From JAGLQA01 sp023135565 (GTDB lineage: Bacteria; Acidobacteriota; Aminicenantia; UBA2199), in the NCBI GenBank assembly GCA_030639305.1, contig DAOWCY010000167.1:1-16124 (forward strand): a stretch of 16,124 nucleotides of DNA, given 5' to 3'. Of this stretch, positions 1 to 7,154 are shown in pieces (position 1 is the first letter of the stretch; each line of letters opens with the position of its first letter). Under the pieces are notes generated by a model that searched no databases, was not told the DNA's origin, and saw only the letters and a list, made by a program, of their open reading frames with translations. The position numbers and the translations under genes were made by a program.

Positions 1-219
1 CAAAAAAACCGGGAAAACAGGCAAAATGGCAACCGGGGGAAAATTTGTAGGAATTTAAACTGATATATGGAGATTTTATGAGGCGATGGTCTGAGATCAC
101 TTCGGAACGGGGGAAATGAAGGTGGATGGCATTCTGGAATGGATAAAAAGAGAATTGCTGTTCTATCCCCCCAGGACTTGATTTAAGGTCGAAAATGATA
201 TAATATTGTTTCTTAACTA
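1..219. other. Upstream edge, no assignable gene
   Basis: No gene can be assigned here. Two + strand frames stay open from the left edge and close at stops near positions 48 and 58, so the last few codons of an upstream gene may be present, but they are too short and low in complexity to identify. A CTGAGA string lies at 91-96, but the other conserved half of a TPP riboswitch is absent. The last 40 bases hold a plausible promoter for thiC. Confidence 0.4.
178..204 (+). promoter_or_regulatory. Putative sigma70-type promoter for thiC
   Basis: A TTGATT box (178-183) is followed after 15 bp by a perfect TATAAT (199-204). An overlapping TAATAT (201-206) would give 17-bp spacing. Transcription would start near 211, which suits the ATG at 268 better than the TTG at 220. 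This was read by eye and not scored. Confidence 0.45.
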
Positions 220-267
220 TTGACTAAAAGATCAAGAAAGTTTATCATTAAACATGACGAGGTACGC

Positions 268-1542
268 ATGACACAACTTGAAAGCGCTAAAGCAGGCAAA
301 ATCACACCACAGATGAAAACTGTCGCTCAAAAAGAGTCCATGGAAGAAGAAAAATTGCGGCTGCTGGTGGCCACGGGCAGGGTGGTTATCCCGGCTAATG
401 GAAACCATAAAAACCTGGACCCTATCGGGATAGGTAAGTTTCTAAGAACCAAAATAAATGCAAATATAGGCACTTCCGGCGATTTCGACAAAATCGAAGA
501 CGAATTTAAAAAAATCGATATGGTAATCAAATACCAATCTGATACTGTGATGGACCTGAGTACCGGCGGGGATATAGATAAAATAAGAAGAGCTTTGATC
601 GGCAGGTCTACACTCCCTTTCGGCAATGTGCCTATTTACCAGATGGTGAAAGATGTAATGAACCGGGGCAAAGCTTTCTTAGAATTAAGTGTAGATGAGA
701 TGTTCGCCTATATCGAAAAACAGGCCGAAGACGGCGTCGATTATATGACTATCCACGCTGGCCTCACCCGGAGAGCCGTGGAAAAAGTAAGAAAACAAAA
801 AAGAAAAGCCGGCATCGTTTCCAGGGGCGGTTCTATAATCACCGCCTGGATGCTGCACAACAATAAAGAAAACCCCTTTTATGAACATTTCGACCGGCTG
901 CTGCAAGTGGCCGGGAAATATGACGTCACTCTTTCTTTGGGCGACGGCTTAAGGCCCGGTTCCCTGGCCGACGGTTCCGATTGGGGGCAAATGGAAGAAC
1001 TGCTGACCTTGGGCGAATTAGTCAAAAGGTCGCGAGAAGCAGGAGTGCAGGTCATGGTCGAAGGCCCGGGACATCTCCCCATGGACCAGGTGGAGATGAA
1101 CATCAAATTACAAAAAACCATTTGCGATGAGGCCCCTTTTTATGTGTTGGGCCCGGTGGTCACCGATATCGCCCCCGGCTACGACCACATTACTTCTACG
1201 GTGGGCGGCGCTATTGCCGGGGCGGCCGGCGCGGATTATCTCTGCTATGTCACCCCTACGGAACACTTAGGACTCCCGGACGAAGATGACGTCAAAGAAG
1301 GAATAATCGCAGCCAGGATTGCCGCGCATGTGGCCGATATTGCCAAAGGAGTCCCCGGCGCCATCGAGAGGGATCACAAAATGGCCGAAGCCAGGAGCAA
1401 ACTCGATTGGGCCGAACAGGAAAAACTCTGCATCGACCCGGAGAAATTCCGCAGAGTCAGGGCGGAAAGGAGTTCCGAAACCGATGCCTGTTCGATGTGC
1501 GGCGAATTATGTGTTTACAAAATATTGGAAGATAGGTTTTAA
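268..1542 (+). CDS. thiC: Phosphomethylpyrimidine synthase ThiC (short bacterial form)
   Basis: Radical-SAM enzyme that converts aminoimidazole ribotide to HMP-phosphate, the pyrimidine half of thiamine; it acts in the cytosol. The protein is 424 aa from the ATG at 268. A TTG at 220 would add 16 basic residues unlike the family start, and MTQLESAKAG matches the usual N-terminus. The C-terminal [4Fe-4S] cysteines are C408, C411 and C415 in the string CSMCGELC. This CX2CX3C spacing is that of the short, clostridial or archaeal-like forms, as I recall, and not the CX2CX4C of E. coli. The conserved ThiC stretches GGSI, MVEGPGH and APFYVLGP are visible. The stop overlaps the ATG of the next gene (TAATG), so the two are probably translationally coupled. 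No other thiamine gene and no TPP riboswitch is seen. BzaF-type 5-hydroxybenzimidazole synthases are close paralogues, so a role in anaerobic cobamide ligand synthesis is possible. Confidence 0.9.
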   Translation: MTQLESAKAGKITPQMKTVAQKESMEEEKLRLLVATGRVVIPANGNHKNLDPIGIGKFLRTKINANIGTSGDFDKIEDEFKKIDMVIKYQSDTVMDLSTGGDIDKIRRALIGRSTLPFGNVPIYQMVKDVMNRGKAFLELSVDEMFAYIEKQAEDGVDYMTIHAGLTRRAVEKVRKQKRKAGIVSRGGSIITAWMLHNNKENPFYEHFDRLLQVAGKYDVTLSLGDGLRPGSLADGSDWGQMEELLTLGELVKRSREAGVQVMVEGPGHLPMDQVEMNIKLQKTICDEAPFYVLGPVVTDIAPGYDHITSTVGGAIAGAAGADYLCYVTPTEHLGLPDEDDVKEGIIAARIAAHVADIAKGVPGAIERDHKMAEARSKLDWAEQEKLCIDPEKFRRVRAERSSETDACSMCGELCVYKILEDRF

Positions 1543-2396
1543 TGGACGCAAAAAAGACGGAATTTATTTTTTACGGTGTTAGAGGCAGCTACCCGGTAGC
1601 GGACTGTAAAGTTAAAAAATACGGCGGTAATACCACTTCCCTTCTCCTGGAAAGAGGAGAGAAGTTAGTGCTTATCGACGCAGGAACGGGGATCATCAAT
1701 ATCGGCAACCACATCAGGGAAAAAAGGAAAGATATAAAAAAAATAGACATCTTCCTGACCCACTTCCATATCGATCATCTCCAGGGACTGCCTTTCTTTG
1801 AACCCTGTTTTTTCGAGGAATACGAAATAAACATCTATTCCGCTTCCTGCGGCAAGAGTTCGCCGGAAGATACGATACTGGCCCTTTTTAATCATCCTTA
1901 CTCGCCCATTACCAATCAAGGCATTAAAGCAAAGATGAATTTCAATAGGTTGGATGTAGAAAACAGGAAACCTATATCTTTAGAAAACGGTATTACTATC
2001 GATTATATTCGAGAGGATTCCCATCCCCGGTTCGGGGTGGTGCTTTACCGGGCGAATATCGACGGCAGGAGTTTGGTTTTTTCTACCGATGTGGAAACCC
2101 CGCAGGGTTTTAAAAAAGAGACCATGAATTTTATCCGGGGCGCTGATGTATTGATCCACGACTCCCAGTATTTCGATTTTCATTATAATTCGCAGGAGTA
2201 TCCCAAAAAAGGCTTCGGCCACAGTTCGGTATCCATGGCTGTGAATAATGCCATAAACGGTGAGGTAAAGAAATTATTCCTGTTTCATTATGATCCGGCC
2301 TACTCCGATAAAGAAGTCGAAGCGCTGCTTGCGGAGGCCCGGAAGAAATTCAAAAACACCTTTTTAGCGGAAGAATTAAAAAAATTTATTTTATAG
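1542..2396 (+). CDS. Metallo-beta-lactamase-fold hydrolase
   Basis: A 284-aa MBL-fold protein. The metal-binding HxHxDH motif is H74-x-H76-x-D78-H79 in THFHIDH, preceded by the strand-and-turn IDAGTG (45-50). Further ligand candidates are the Asp in VFSTDVE, the His and Asp in LIHDSQ, and the His in FGHSS. The opening GVRGSYPV followed by KYGGNTTS is typical of the MBL subgroup resembling class II cyclic-nucleotide phosphodiesterases and RNase Z, often found next to signalling domains. The substrate cannot be told. The start codon overlaps the thiC stop (TAATG), so expression probably depends on the thiC transcript. The stop codon in turn overlaps the Shine-Dalgarno sequence of yebC. No signal peptide is seen, so it is probably cytosolic. 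Confidence 0.85.
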   Translation: MDAKKTEFIFYGVRGSYPVADCKVKKYGGNTTSLLLERGEKLVLIDAGTGIINIGNHIREKRKDIKKIDIFLTHFHIDHLQGLPFFEPCFFEEYEINIYSASCGKSSPEDTILALFNHPYSPITNQGIKAKMNFNRLDVENRKPISLENGITIDYIREDSHPRFGVVLYRANIDGRSLVFSTDVETPQGFKKETMNFIRGADVLIHDSQYFDFHYNSQEYPKKGFGHSSVSMAVNNAINGEVKKLFLFHYDPAYSDKEVEALLAEARKKFKNTFLAEELKKFIL

Positions 2397-2405
2397 GAGA
2401 TAAAT

Positions 2406-3161
2406 ATGTCAGGTCATTCGAAATGGTCTTCGATAAAGCATAAAAAAGCGGCAACCGATGCCAAACGGGGGAAACTTTTCACCCGTTATATCAGGGAGAT
2501 TACCTTTGCGGCCAGGTCCGGCGGCGGGGACCCTGATATGAACGCCGGCTTAAGGCATGCCATAGATGGCGCCAAATCGGTGAACATGCCGGCGGATAAT
2601 ATTAAGAAAGCCATCCAGAGAGGTGCCGGCGAATTGGATGGGGTTAATTATGAGCAGTTTACTTATGAAGGGTACGGCCCCGGTGGTGTAGCTGTTTTGG
2701 TGGAATGTCTTTCCGACAATAAAAACAGGACCGTAGGGGAAGTGCGTCATGTGTTTACGAAATACAACGGCAATTTAGGTGAGAATGGTTGTGTAGCCTG
2801 GATGTTTTCTAAGAAAGGGATGATTCTCATCGAGGAAGGCGTCATAGAGGAAGATGATTTAATGGAATTGGTTTTGGAGAATGGCGCCGAAGACATGAAA
2901 AACGAAGACGGGAATTTTATCGTAACCGCCGCGGTAGAAGATTATGACAAAGTGGTGCAGGCAGTCAGGGAAAAGGAAATTCCTACTATTTCGGCGGAAA
3001 TAGCCATGGTGCCATCCACTTATATTAAATTGCAGGGTAAGCAGGCTCAGTCGATGATGAAGATGTCCGAAAAGCTTGAAGAATTGGATGATGTACAGGA
3101 TGTGTGGTCGAATTTCGATATATCCGACGAAGAGATCGAAGAGTACGAAAAGGGCGCGTAA
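2406..3161 (+). CDS. yebC: YebC/PmpR/TACO1-family regulator or translation factor
   Basis: A 251-aa member of the YebC family with the hallmark N-terminus MSGHSKWSSIKHKKAATDAK. The family was described as DNA-binding regulators (PmpR) and more recently linked to ribosomal translation of polyproline stretches, as is its mitochondrial relative TACO1. Length is normal for the family and the full three-domain protein appears present, including the conserved EGYGPGG segment. A clear Shine-Dalgarno AGGAGAT at 2395-2401 overlaps the preceding stop. In many bacteria yebC sits directly before ruvC-ruvA-ruvB. Here a repeat-filled gap of about 290 bp separates it from ruvC. Confidence 0.95.
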   Translation: MSGHSKWSSIKHKKAATDAKRGKLFTRYIREITFAARSGGGDPDMNAGLRHAIDGAKSVNMPADNIKKAIQRGAGELDGVNYEQFTYEGYGPGGVAVLVECLSDNKNRTVGEVRHVFTKYNGNLGENGCVAWMFSKKGMILIEEGVIEEDDLMELVLENGAEDMKNEDGNFIVTAAVEDYDKVVQAVREKEIPTISAEIAMVPSTYIKLQGKQAQSMMKMSEKLEELDDVQDVWSNFDISDEEIEEYEKGA

Positions 3162-3446
3162 TAGCTGAGTTAGTGCTTTATGAACTCATTTTTACCACGA
3201 AGCACACGAAGGCCCCGCGGCAGGGGCAGCGTGTGAGCGCTTTTGATTTTAAATAAATAAAAGTTTTGATCAAACTTTTTCAAAAGCCCCGCGGCGCGGG
3301 GAGCCTATAAGCGGCTTCGCCGCAAGAGGCAGCGTGTGAGCGCTTTTGATTTTAAATAAATAAAAGTTTTGATCAAACTTTTTCAAAAGTTTGGCCCCCG
3401 GCAGGGTCGCCGAAGGCAAGGCCCCCGGCAGGGCCGCCGGAGGCAG
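3162..3446. repeat. Repeat block between yebC and ruvC (62-bp direct repeat with hairpins)
   Basis: An exact 62-bp direct repeat occupies 3225-3286 and 3328-3389. Between the copies lie two hairpins: CCCCGC/GCGGGG with a 3-nt loop (3287-3301) and GCGGC-TTC-GCCGC (3311-3323). The second copy continues into a hairpin AAACTTTT-TC-AAAAGTTT (3375-3392) and a GC-rich tail with two CCCCCGGCAGGG units, ending in the 12-mer GCCGCCGGAGGC (3433-3444). The same modules recur after ruvA, inverted near 6.4 kb, near 7.3 kb, and partly near 11.0 and 11.9 kb, so this is a dispersed REP- or MITE-like family. No gene is seen in the block. Confidence 0.85.
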
Positions 3447-3452
3447 GTATTT

Positions 3453-3920
3453 ATGATAATAATCGGATTTGATCCCGGTTCCATTAGTTTTGGAGTCGGT
3501 ATTCTTGAAAAGAAAGGCAATAAATTTTTTTATATACATTCTGAAGAGATCAAATTGAAAGAAAAAGATTTTTACGCCAAAATGGAGCATCTCTGGGAAC
3601 GCCTGGACGAAATTTTCAAATCTTTTTCTATAGACCGGGCGGCCATCGAGGAAGGGTTTTTAGGCAAGAACGTAAAAGCCATGAACTTGTTGGCCAAAGT
3701 CAGGGGCGTAGTGTTGGGGGCTTCGATTCATCACCGGATAGATTTGAAATCTTACTCGCCCAGGGAAGTCAAACTGGCTTTAACCGGCAGTGGCAGCGCC
3801 CTGAAGCCGCAGGTGAACCGCATGTTAGGCGTACTTTTAGATATGAAGGAGAAAAAATTGGGCAGTGACGAGAGCGATGCCTTAGCAGTCGCTTACTGTC
3901 ATCTGCTTCATTTAAAATAG
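3453..3920 (+). CDS. ruvC: Holliday-junction resolvase RuvC
   Basis: Endonuclease that makes the paired cuts resolving Holliday junctions with RuvAB. From the ATG at 3453 the protein is 155 aa. The four acidic catalytic residues line up with those of E. coli RuvC: D7 (GFDPGS), E66 (AIEEG), D139 and D142 (DESDALAVA). The frame is open upstream to 3369, but those 28 codons translate the GC-rich repeat into an Arg/Gln-rich string unlike any RuvC, so the later ATG was chosen. Its Shine-Dalgarno GGAGG (3439-3443) lies inside the repeat's terminal 12-mer. ruvA follows after 4 bp. The protein is slightly shorter than the usual 160-175 aa but looks complete. Confidence 0.93.
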   Translation: MIIIGFDPGSISFGVGILEKKGNKFFYIHSEEIKLKEKDFYAKMEHLWERLDEIFKSFSIDRAAIEEGFLGKNVKAMNLLAKVRGVVLGASIHHRIDLKSYSPREVKLALTGSGSALKPQVNRMLGVLLDMKEKKLGSDESDALAVAYCHLLHLK

Positions 3921-3924
3921 GATC

Positions 3925-4506
3925 ATGATTTCAGCCATAAAAGGAACTATATTTGCGATTTCTCCCGGTGAACTGCATGTAGACACCGGGGGCGGTTTTA
4001 TTGTCAAGGTTTTGTACCCGGTTTCCGCTTATTCCCGGATAAAAAATGAAAGCAGCGTACTGCTGCATACCGTATTAAAAATAAAAGATGAAGAGATGAT
4101 ACTTTACGGTTTTGCCGATAAAAAGGAGAAACTCTTTTTTGAAAAGTTAATTTCCGTAGCCGGGGTAGGGGGTAAGACGGCGCTTTCGTTGGTTTCTGCT
4201 TTTTCCGCTGCCGAGTTGGTTGAAGCGGTGGATGGCGGTGATGTGGGCAAATTGAGTTCCATACCCGGCATAGGCAAAAAGACTGCCGGCCGGATCATCT
4301 TAGAGCTAACCGGCAAGCTCGAATTGGCGGAAGAGGAGGCCCACGAAACCGTCAAAGTGAAAGAAGATTTGATTTCCGGGTTGGTGAATTTAGGTTATGC
4401 GGGCAAAGGAGTCAGGGAGCATGTCAATAAGATTACCAAGGAGAACCCCGATGTCGTGTCATTCGAGGAATTATTTAAGCTGGCCTTAAAAAAGATCGCC
4501 AAATAG
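3925..4506 (+). CDS. ruvA: Holliday-junction branch-migration protein RuvA
   Basis: DNA-binding tetramer subunit that grips the four-way junction and loads the RuvB motor. The protein is 193 aa, normal for the family, with an N-terminal OB fold (start MISAIKGTI), two helix-hairpin-helix motifs (AGVGGK at 79-84 and IPGIGK at 113-118) and a C-terminal RuvB-contacting three-helix domain (about 145-193). It starts 4 bp after ruvC and is surely co-transcribed with it. The usual partner ruvB does not follow; repeats and a convergent accessory cassette do. The last 80 coding bases and 7 bases beyond are duplicated exactly at 7155-7241. Confidence 0.95.
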   Translation: MISAIKGTIFAISPGELHVDTGGGFIVKVLYPVSAYSRIKNESSVLLHTVLKIKDEEMILYGFADKKEKLFFEKLISVAGVGGKTALSLVSAFSAAELVEAVDGGDVGKLSSIPGIGKKTAGRIILELTGKLELAEEEAHETVKVKEDLISGLVNLGYAGKGVREHVNKITKENPDVVSFEELFKLALKKIAK

Positions 4507-4513
4507 GGCGCGG
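4427..4513 (+). repeat. 87-bp direct repeat, left copy (3' end of ruvA)
   Basis: The 3'-terminal coding part of intact ruvA, its TAG stop and seven further bases (GGCGCGG) recur without mismatch at 7155-7241. The identity breaks on both sides. The pair encloses the Septu-like genes and the acyl-CoA synthetase remnant. Confidence 0.95.
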
Positions 4514-4650
4514 CAGGGGCAGCGTGTGAGCGCTTTTGATTTTCACTCATAAGAAGTTTTGATTAAACTTTTTCAAAAGTTTAGCCCCCGGCAGGGTCGC
4601 CGAAGGCAAGGCCCCCGGCGGGGACCCACCACGTGGGCAGGGGATAAGGG
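4514..4650. repeat. Dispersed repeat copy after ruvA
   Basis: Same family as the block before ruvC. It holds the GGCAGCGTGTGAGCGC lead, AGTTTTGATTAAAC, the hairpin AAACTTTT-TC-AAAAGTTT (4565-4582), the CCCCCGGCAGGG units and a terminal hairpin CCCAC-CAC-GTGGG (4625-4637). Read on the minus strand, it supplies the last codons and the stop of the PtuB frame. The AT-rich hairpin lies between convergent ruvA and ptuB and could help end both transcripts, which is an inference. Confidence 0.8.
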
Positions 4651-5073
4651 CCGGAGTTTAGGGGCGTTTAAATGTAAAATATCGATGGTTTCCCTGCCGC
4701 GTTTATTGTTTTCGACAGGTCTAATTTCTCCATTCGGGCTGTAGGTTAAATAGTCTCCCGGAGAATCTTCCGTGGGAACGATGAAATTTTCATCGAATTT
4801 ATTCCCTTTGGCATGCCCGCATCTCTTTTTAGTCTGGCAGGAAACAGTCAGGTTATCGTAGTCGTGGATAAGGTCCGGGAATTTGTCTTTGGGCCTGATA
4901 TGGTCGATATGTGATGATTCAGGACTTTCGCTGACGGTTTTTTCGCAGTAACAACAGACTTTCCACTGCTCTTCCGCTAAAAGATATTTTCTTAACTCCA
5001 GGCTGTATCCTTTGTTGTTTTTAATCCATTTATTAAAGAAATCAGGTTTTTCAACCTTTTTTATCTTTAGCAT
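4573..5073 (-). CDS. ptuB: Septu-type HNH nuclease PtuB, C-terminus replaced by repeat sequence
   Basis: Resembles the HNH endonuclease of the TIGR02646 / PtuB family, the nuclease partner in Septu and retron Ec78 anti-phage systems. Of the 166 aa, residues 1-140 look native: CCYCEK (40-45), the HNH core H55-I-D57-H58, N74 in DYDNL, and CGHAKGN (85-91). At about residue 141, after LNAPKL, homology stops. The last 26 residues are Arg/Pro-rich translation of the dispersed repeat, with the stop inside the repeat's hairpin. Relatives usually continue for some tens of residues, so this looks like a C-terminal truncation by repeat insertion or deletion. The nuclease core is intact, so activity cannot be excluded. 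Its start lies within the 3' end of ptuA (23-nt overlap), implying coupled translation. Confidence 0.8.
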   Translation of the reverse strand: MLKIKKVEKPDFFNKWIKNNKGYSLELRKYLLAEEQWKVCCYCEKTVSESPESSHIDHIRPKDKFPDLIHDYDNLTVSCQTKKRCGHAKGNKFDENFIVPTEDSPGDYLTYSPNGEIRPVENNKRGRETIDILHLNAPKLRPLSPAHVVGPRRGPCLRRPCRGLNF

Positions 5074-6241
5074 TAACTTTTTTCCTTTGAGCTTTCAGCT
5101 TTGCCATTTCAACCCGCATCAGCATGAGTTCTTCGTCGTCGCTGCCCAGGAACGCCTCTACTTTATCGTAGCGTTCTTTAAATCCCGGTTCCCGGAAAGA
5201 ACCGTTATGAATCATATCCCACAATTCCCTGATTTCGTTTGCCACTTCCGGGTCGCGTGTGGTGTTGAGTTCCATCAACTCCTGTAAAACGATATCTACC
5301 GGCAGTCCATAAGAACCGTTAATATCTTTATAACCGGCTATTTCTATTTTACCTTTGTGCCGCTTTAATAATTTTACGCTCTCTTTTTTTACGGAAGCAA
5401 CAATATGAGGCGAATGGGTTGCGGCGATCACCTGGTTGTTTTTCCCCACTTTTTCGTATACTTTCATGATGCGCTGCTGCCATTGGGGGTGCAGGGAGAT
5501 TTCCGGTTCGTCTACCAGGATAATAGAGTTATTGGCGTTTAGCATCTTTAATGCCAGCGCCCTGACAAAAAGCTGCTTTTCCCCGGAAGAGAGGTGGTTA
5601 ATGTCGAATGTTTTTCCGGCGCTGTTCTCGAAGATCAATAATTTTTCTTCCGGTTTCAGTCCTATTAACTTTGCATCGATTTCCAGCATGTCAAATAGGG
5701 AGTTGATCTCGCCGCAAACTTTGTCGATGGCTTGTTTGGCGGGCAATTCCTGGTTTTTAAATACTTCGCCGCTAATATATGATGCGATATATGAAGGCAC
5801 ATCTTCGATGGCCTCCCGGTCTACGATGTTTTCAAATTTATATTTGCTGTTAAATGAAAGTGTCGTTGTTTGTAGGCCTTTGAAATTAATCTCCGTGGGC
5901 ATATAGAAAACTTTGGGTCTATCTTTTATATCTATATTTTGTATCTCTTCCCTCAACCATTCTATTTGACTGAGGCCTTCGCCAAAAGAGCTTACGTCGT
6001 ATTTTTTCAATGGCGTATTGGGCGTATTGGAAAAATCCAACCCAAGCTCATATTTTAAGGGAAATTTTGGGTCTTCATTGGTTACAGCTTGAAAGATCGT
6101 TTCTAACAAAGTAGTTTTACCGGAACCGTTAATCCCGGCAATGACAATGGTATTCAAGGCTTCACCATCAGGCCCGGTAAAATCGATCTCCATGTTCCCG
6201 AGAAATGGGTGACCGGATAATTTTATTTTTTCTATTTTCAT
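5051..6241 (-). CDS. ptuA: Septu-type SMC/ABC-like AAA ATPase PtuA
   Basis: A 396-aa ATPase of the RecF/SMC-like ABC class, the sensor and scaffold subunit of Septu. The motifs are Walker A GINGSGKTT (36-44), the signature-like LSSGEKQ (217-223), Walker B IILVDEPE (240-247, with D244 and E245), ISLHP, and the H-switch THSPH (275-279). A charged C-terminal tail (after about 370) follows. The gene directly precedes and overlaps an HNH-nuclease gene, which is what identifies it as PtuA and not a generic OLD-like ATPase. No reverse transcriptase or retron RNA is seen, so it is a stand-alone Septu, not a retron. The ribosome-binding site is weak. In known Septu systems PtuA and PtuB form a complex that degrades nucleic acid on infection. 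Confidence 0.8.
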   Translation of the reverse strand: MKIEKIKLSGHPFLGNMEIDFTGPDGEALNTIVIAGINGSGKTTLLETIFQAVTNEDPKFPLKYELGLDFSNTPNTPLKKYDVSSFGEGLSQIEWLREEIQNIDIKDRPKVFYMPTEINFKGLQTTTLSFNSKYKFENIVDREAIEDVPSYIASYISGEVFKNQELPAKQAIDKVCGEINSLFDMLEIDAKLIGLKPEEKLLIFENSAGKTFDINHLSSGEKQLFVRALALKMLNANNSIILVDEPEISLHPQWQQRIMKVYEKVGKNNQVIAATHSPHIVASVKKESVKLLKRHKGKIEIAGYKDINGSYGLPVDIVLQELMELNTTRDPEVANEIRELWDMIHNGSFREPGFKERYDKVEAFLGSDDEELMLMRVEMAKLKAQRKKVNAKDKKG

Positions 6242-6605
6242 GGCAGTACCTGTACCGTTATTTCTTTTATTACACCGAAATTTTGCCTTTTCATGGTGCC
6301 ATTCTATCTGAAATAGGAGTGGATTGCAACAGGTGAAGAATCAAAAATTGACCTGCCATGAAATTACTTTGCCTCCGGCGGGGTGCGGCGCACCCACCCT
6401 CTTAGCCTCCGGCGGCCCTGCCGGGGGCTAAACTTTTGAAAAAGTTTAATCAAAACTTTTTATGAGCGATACGTTTGTCTACACAATAAACGGTTATCGT
6501 TGGCTTCTACCGCGAAGCGGCTCATCGCCTCCCCGTGCGCACGGGGCAAAACTTTTTATGAGCGATACGTTTATCTACACAATAAACGGCCATCGTTGGC
6601 GTTTC
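6242..6605. repeat. Inverted copy of the dispersed repeat plus a 54-bp direct repeat
   Basis: No gene is seen between ptuA and the remnant at 6606. From about 6370 the repeat family runs in the opposite orientation: hairpin GGGTGC-GGC-GCACCC (6381-6395), the 12-mer GCCTCCGGCGGC (6405-6416), and hairpin AAACTTTTGAAAAAGTTT (6430-6447). Then a 54-bp unit occurs twice, at 6451-6504 and 6547-6600, with three mismatches by eye. Between the two lies the perfect 16-bp palindrome CCCCGTGCGCACGGGG (6531-6546). A short + frame through the two units encodes only the duplicated string and is not taken as a gene. Bases 6242-6369 show nothing recognisable. Confidence 0.8.
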
Positions 6606-6974
6606 TTACTTCGAATTATTATTGTTATTATTCTTGCTGCCGTTTTTTTTATGATTCTCCCTGATAATCATCCGGGCGTCAACAATAGTCAAACTGTCCT
6701 CCCTGGCTATCACCGGGTTTAAATCCAACTCGTAGATCTCCGGGTAAGACTCGATCAAATCCGATACTTTTAATATCAAATCCACGATATTTTTCTTATT
6801 CACCGGGGGCTCACCGCGAACGCCATTGAGAATATGAGCGGACTTAATTTCTTTAATCATGTCCTCAGCCGCGTGCCTCGATACAGGCAGCACCCTAAAA
6901 GCAACGTCTTTCACCACTTCCACCAGTATGCCGCCGATACCGTACATGATGACGAAAAGGTTACCTAATCGTCA
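6606..6974 (-). pseudogene. Remnant of an ADP-forming acyl-CoA synthetase (ATP-grasp domain, C-terminal part)
   Basis: The minus frame encodes about 120 aa whose first half matches the end of the ATP-grasp domain of NDP-forming acetate/acyl-CoA ligases: LFVIMYGIGGILVEVVKDV, then RGEPPVN and the hallmark YELDLNPV before a closing VDARM. The homology begins at about 6959, only a few codons after an in-frame stop (6972-6974), so everything N-terminal (the rest of the beta subunit or of a roughly 700-aa fusion) is missing. A Met at 6947 could in principle start a short peptide, but it lies inside a conserved motif. The C-terminus ends in an Asn-rich low-complexity tail. Intact enzymes make ATP from acyl-CoA in anaerobes. 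Confidence 0.75.
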
Positions 6975-7154
6975 AATCTTGCACATTTCCGGCAGAATAT
7001 TTTCTCGCAATCCTGAAAACAATTTATTATAGAGCTTTTACAGGGCAAAACAATAAAAACGTTTATTGATTGACCAACTGAAATTCCCCTCTTGAGAGCG
7101 GCGGGGTGTGTTTGGTTCCGGCTTGTCCGGGTTGTGGACAGGCCAAAAAATATC
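6975..7154. other. Intergenic spacer with small inverted repeats
   Basis: No gene is recognised. An imperfect CCCCTC...GCGGGG inverted repeat (about 7087-7107) and CCGG-CTTGT-CCGG (about 7118-7130) are visible. The right copy of the ruvA-tail repeat follows directly. Confidence 0.35.

Noticed and set aside
61..170. TPP riboswitch ahead of thiC
   Set aside because: Only CTGAGA is present; the partner ACCTGATCTGG-type block and the flanking stems are missing.
220..267. TTG-started N-terminal extension of ThiC
   Set aside because: The 16 added residues are basic and unlike ThiC N-termini, and the promoter would place the transcript start close to the TTG. The ATG at 268 fits better.
3369..3452. 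N-terminal extension of RuvC
   Set aside because: It translates the GC-rich repeat into Arg/Gln-rich sequence. D7 falls in the family position only with the start at 3453.
4559..4744. Small + strand frame after ruvA
   Set aside because: Its first half is repeat sequence and the rest is antisense to ptuB; no family features.
5051..6241. Retron-associated interpretation of the ATPase-HNH pair
   Set aside because: No reverse transcriptase frame and no msr/msd-like RNA are visible nearby; stand-alone Septu is the simpler reading.
6462..6722. + strand frame encoding a doubled MSDTF-type peptide
   Set aside because: It arises from the 54-bp direct repeat and then runs antisense into the acyl-CoA synthetase remnant; no convincing ribosome-binding site.
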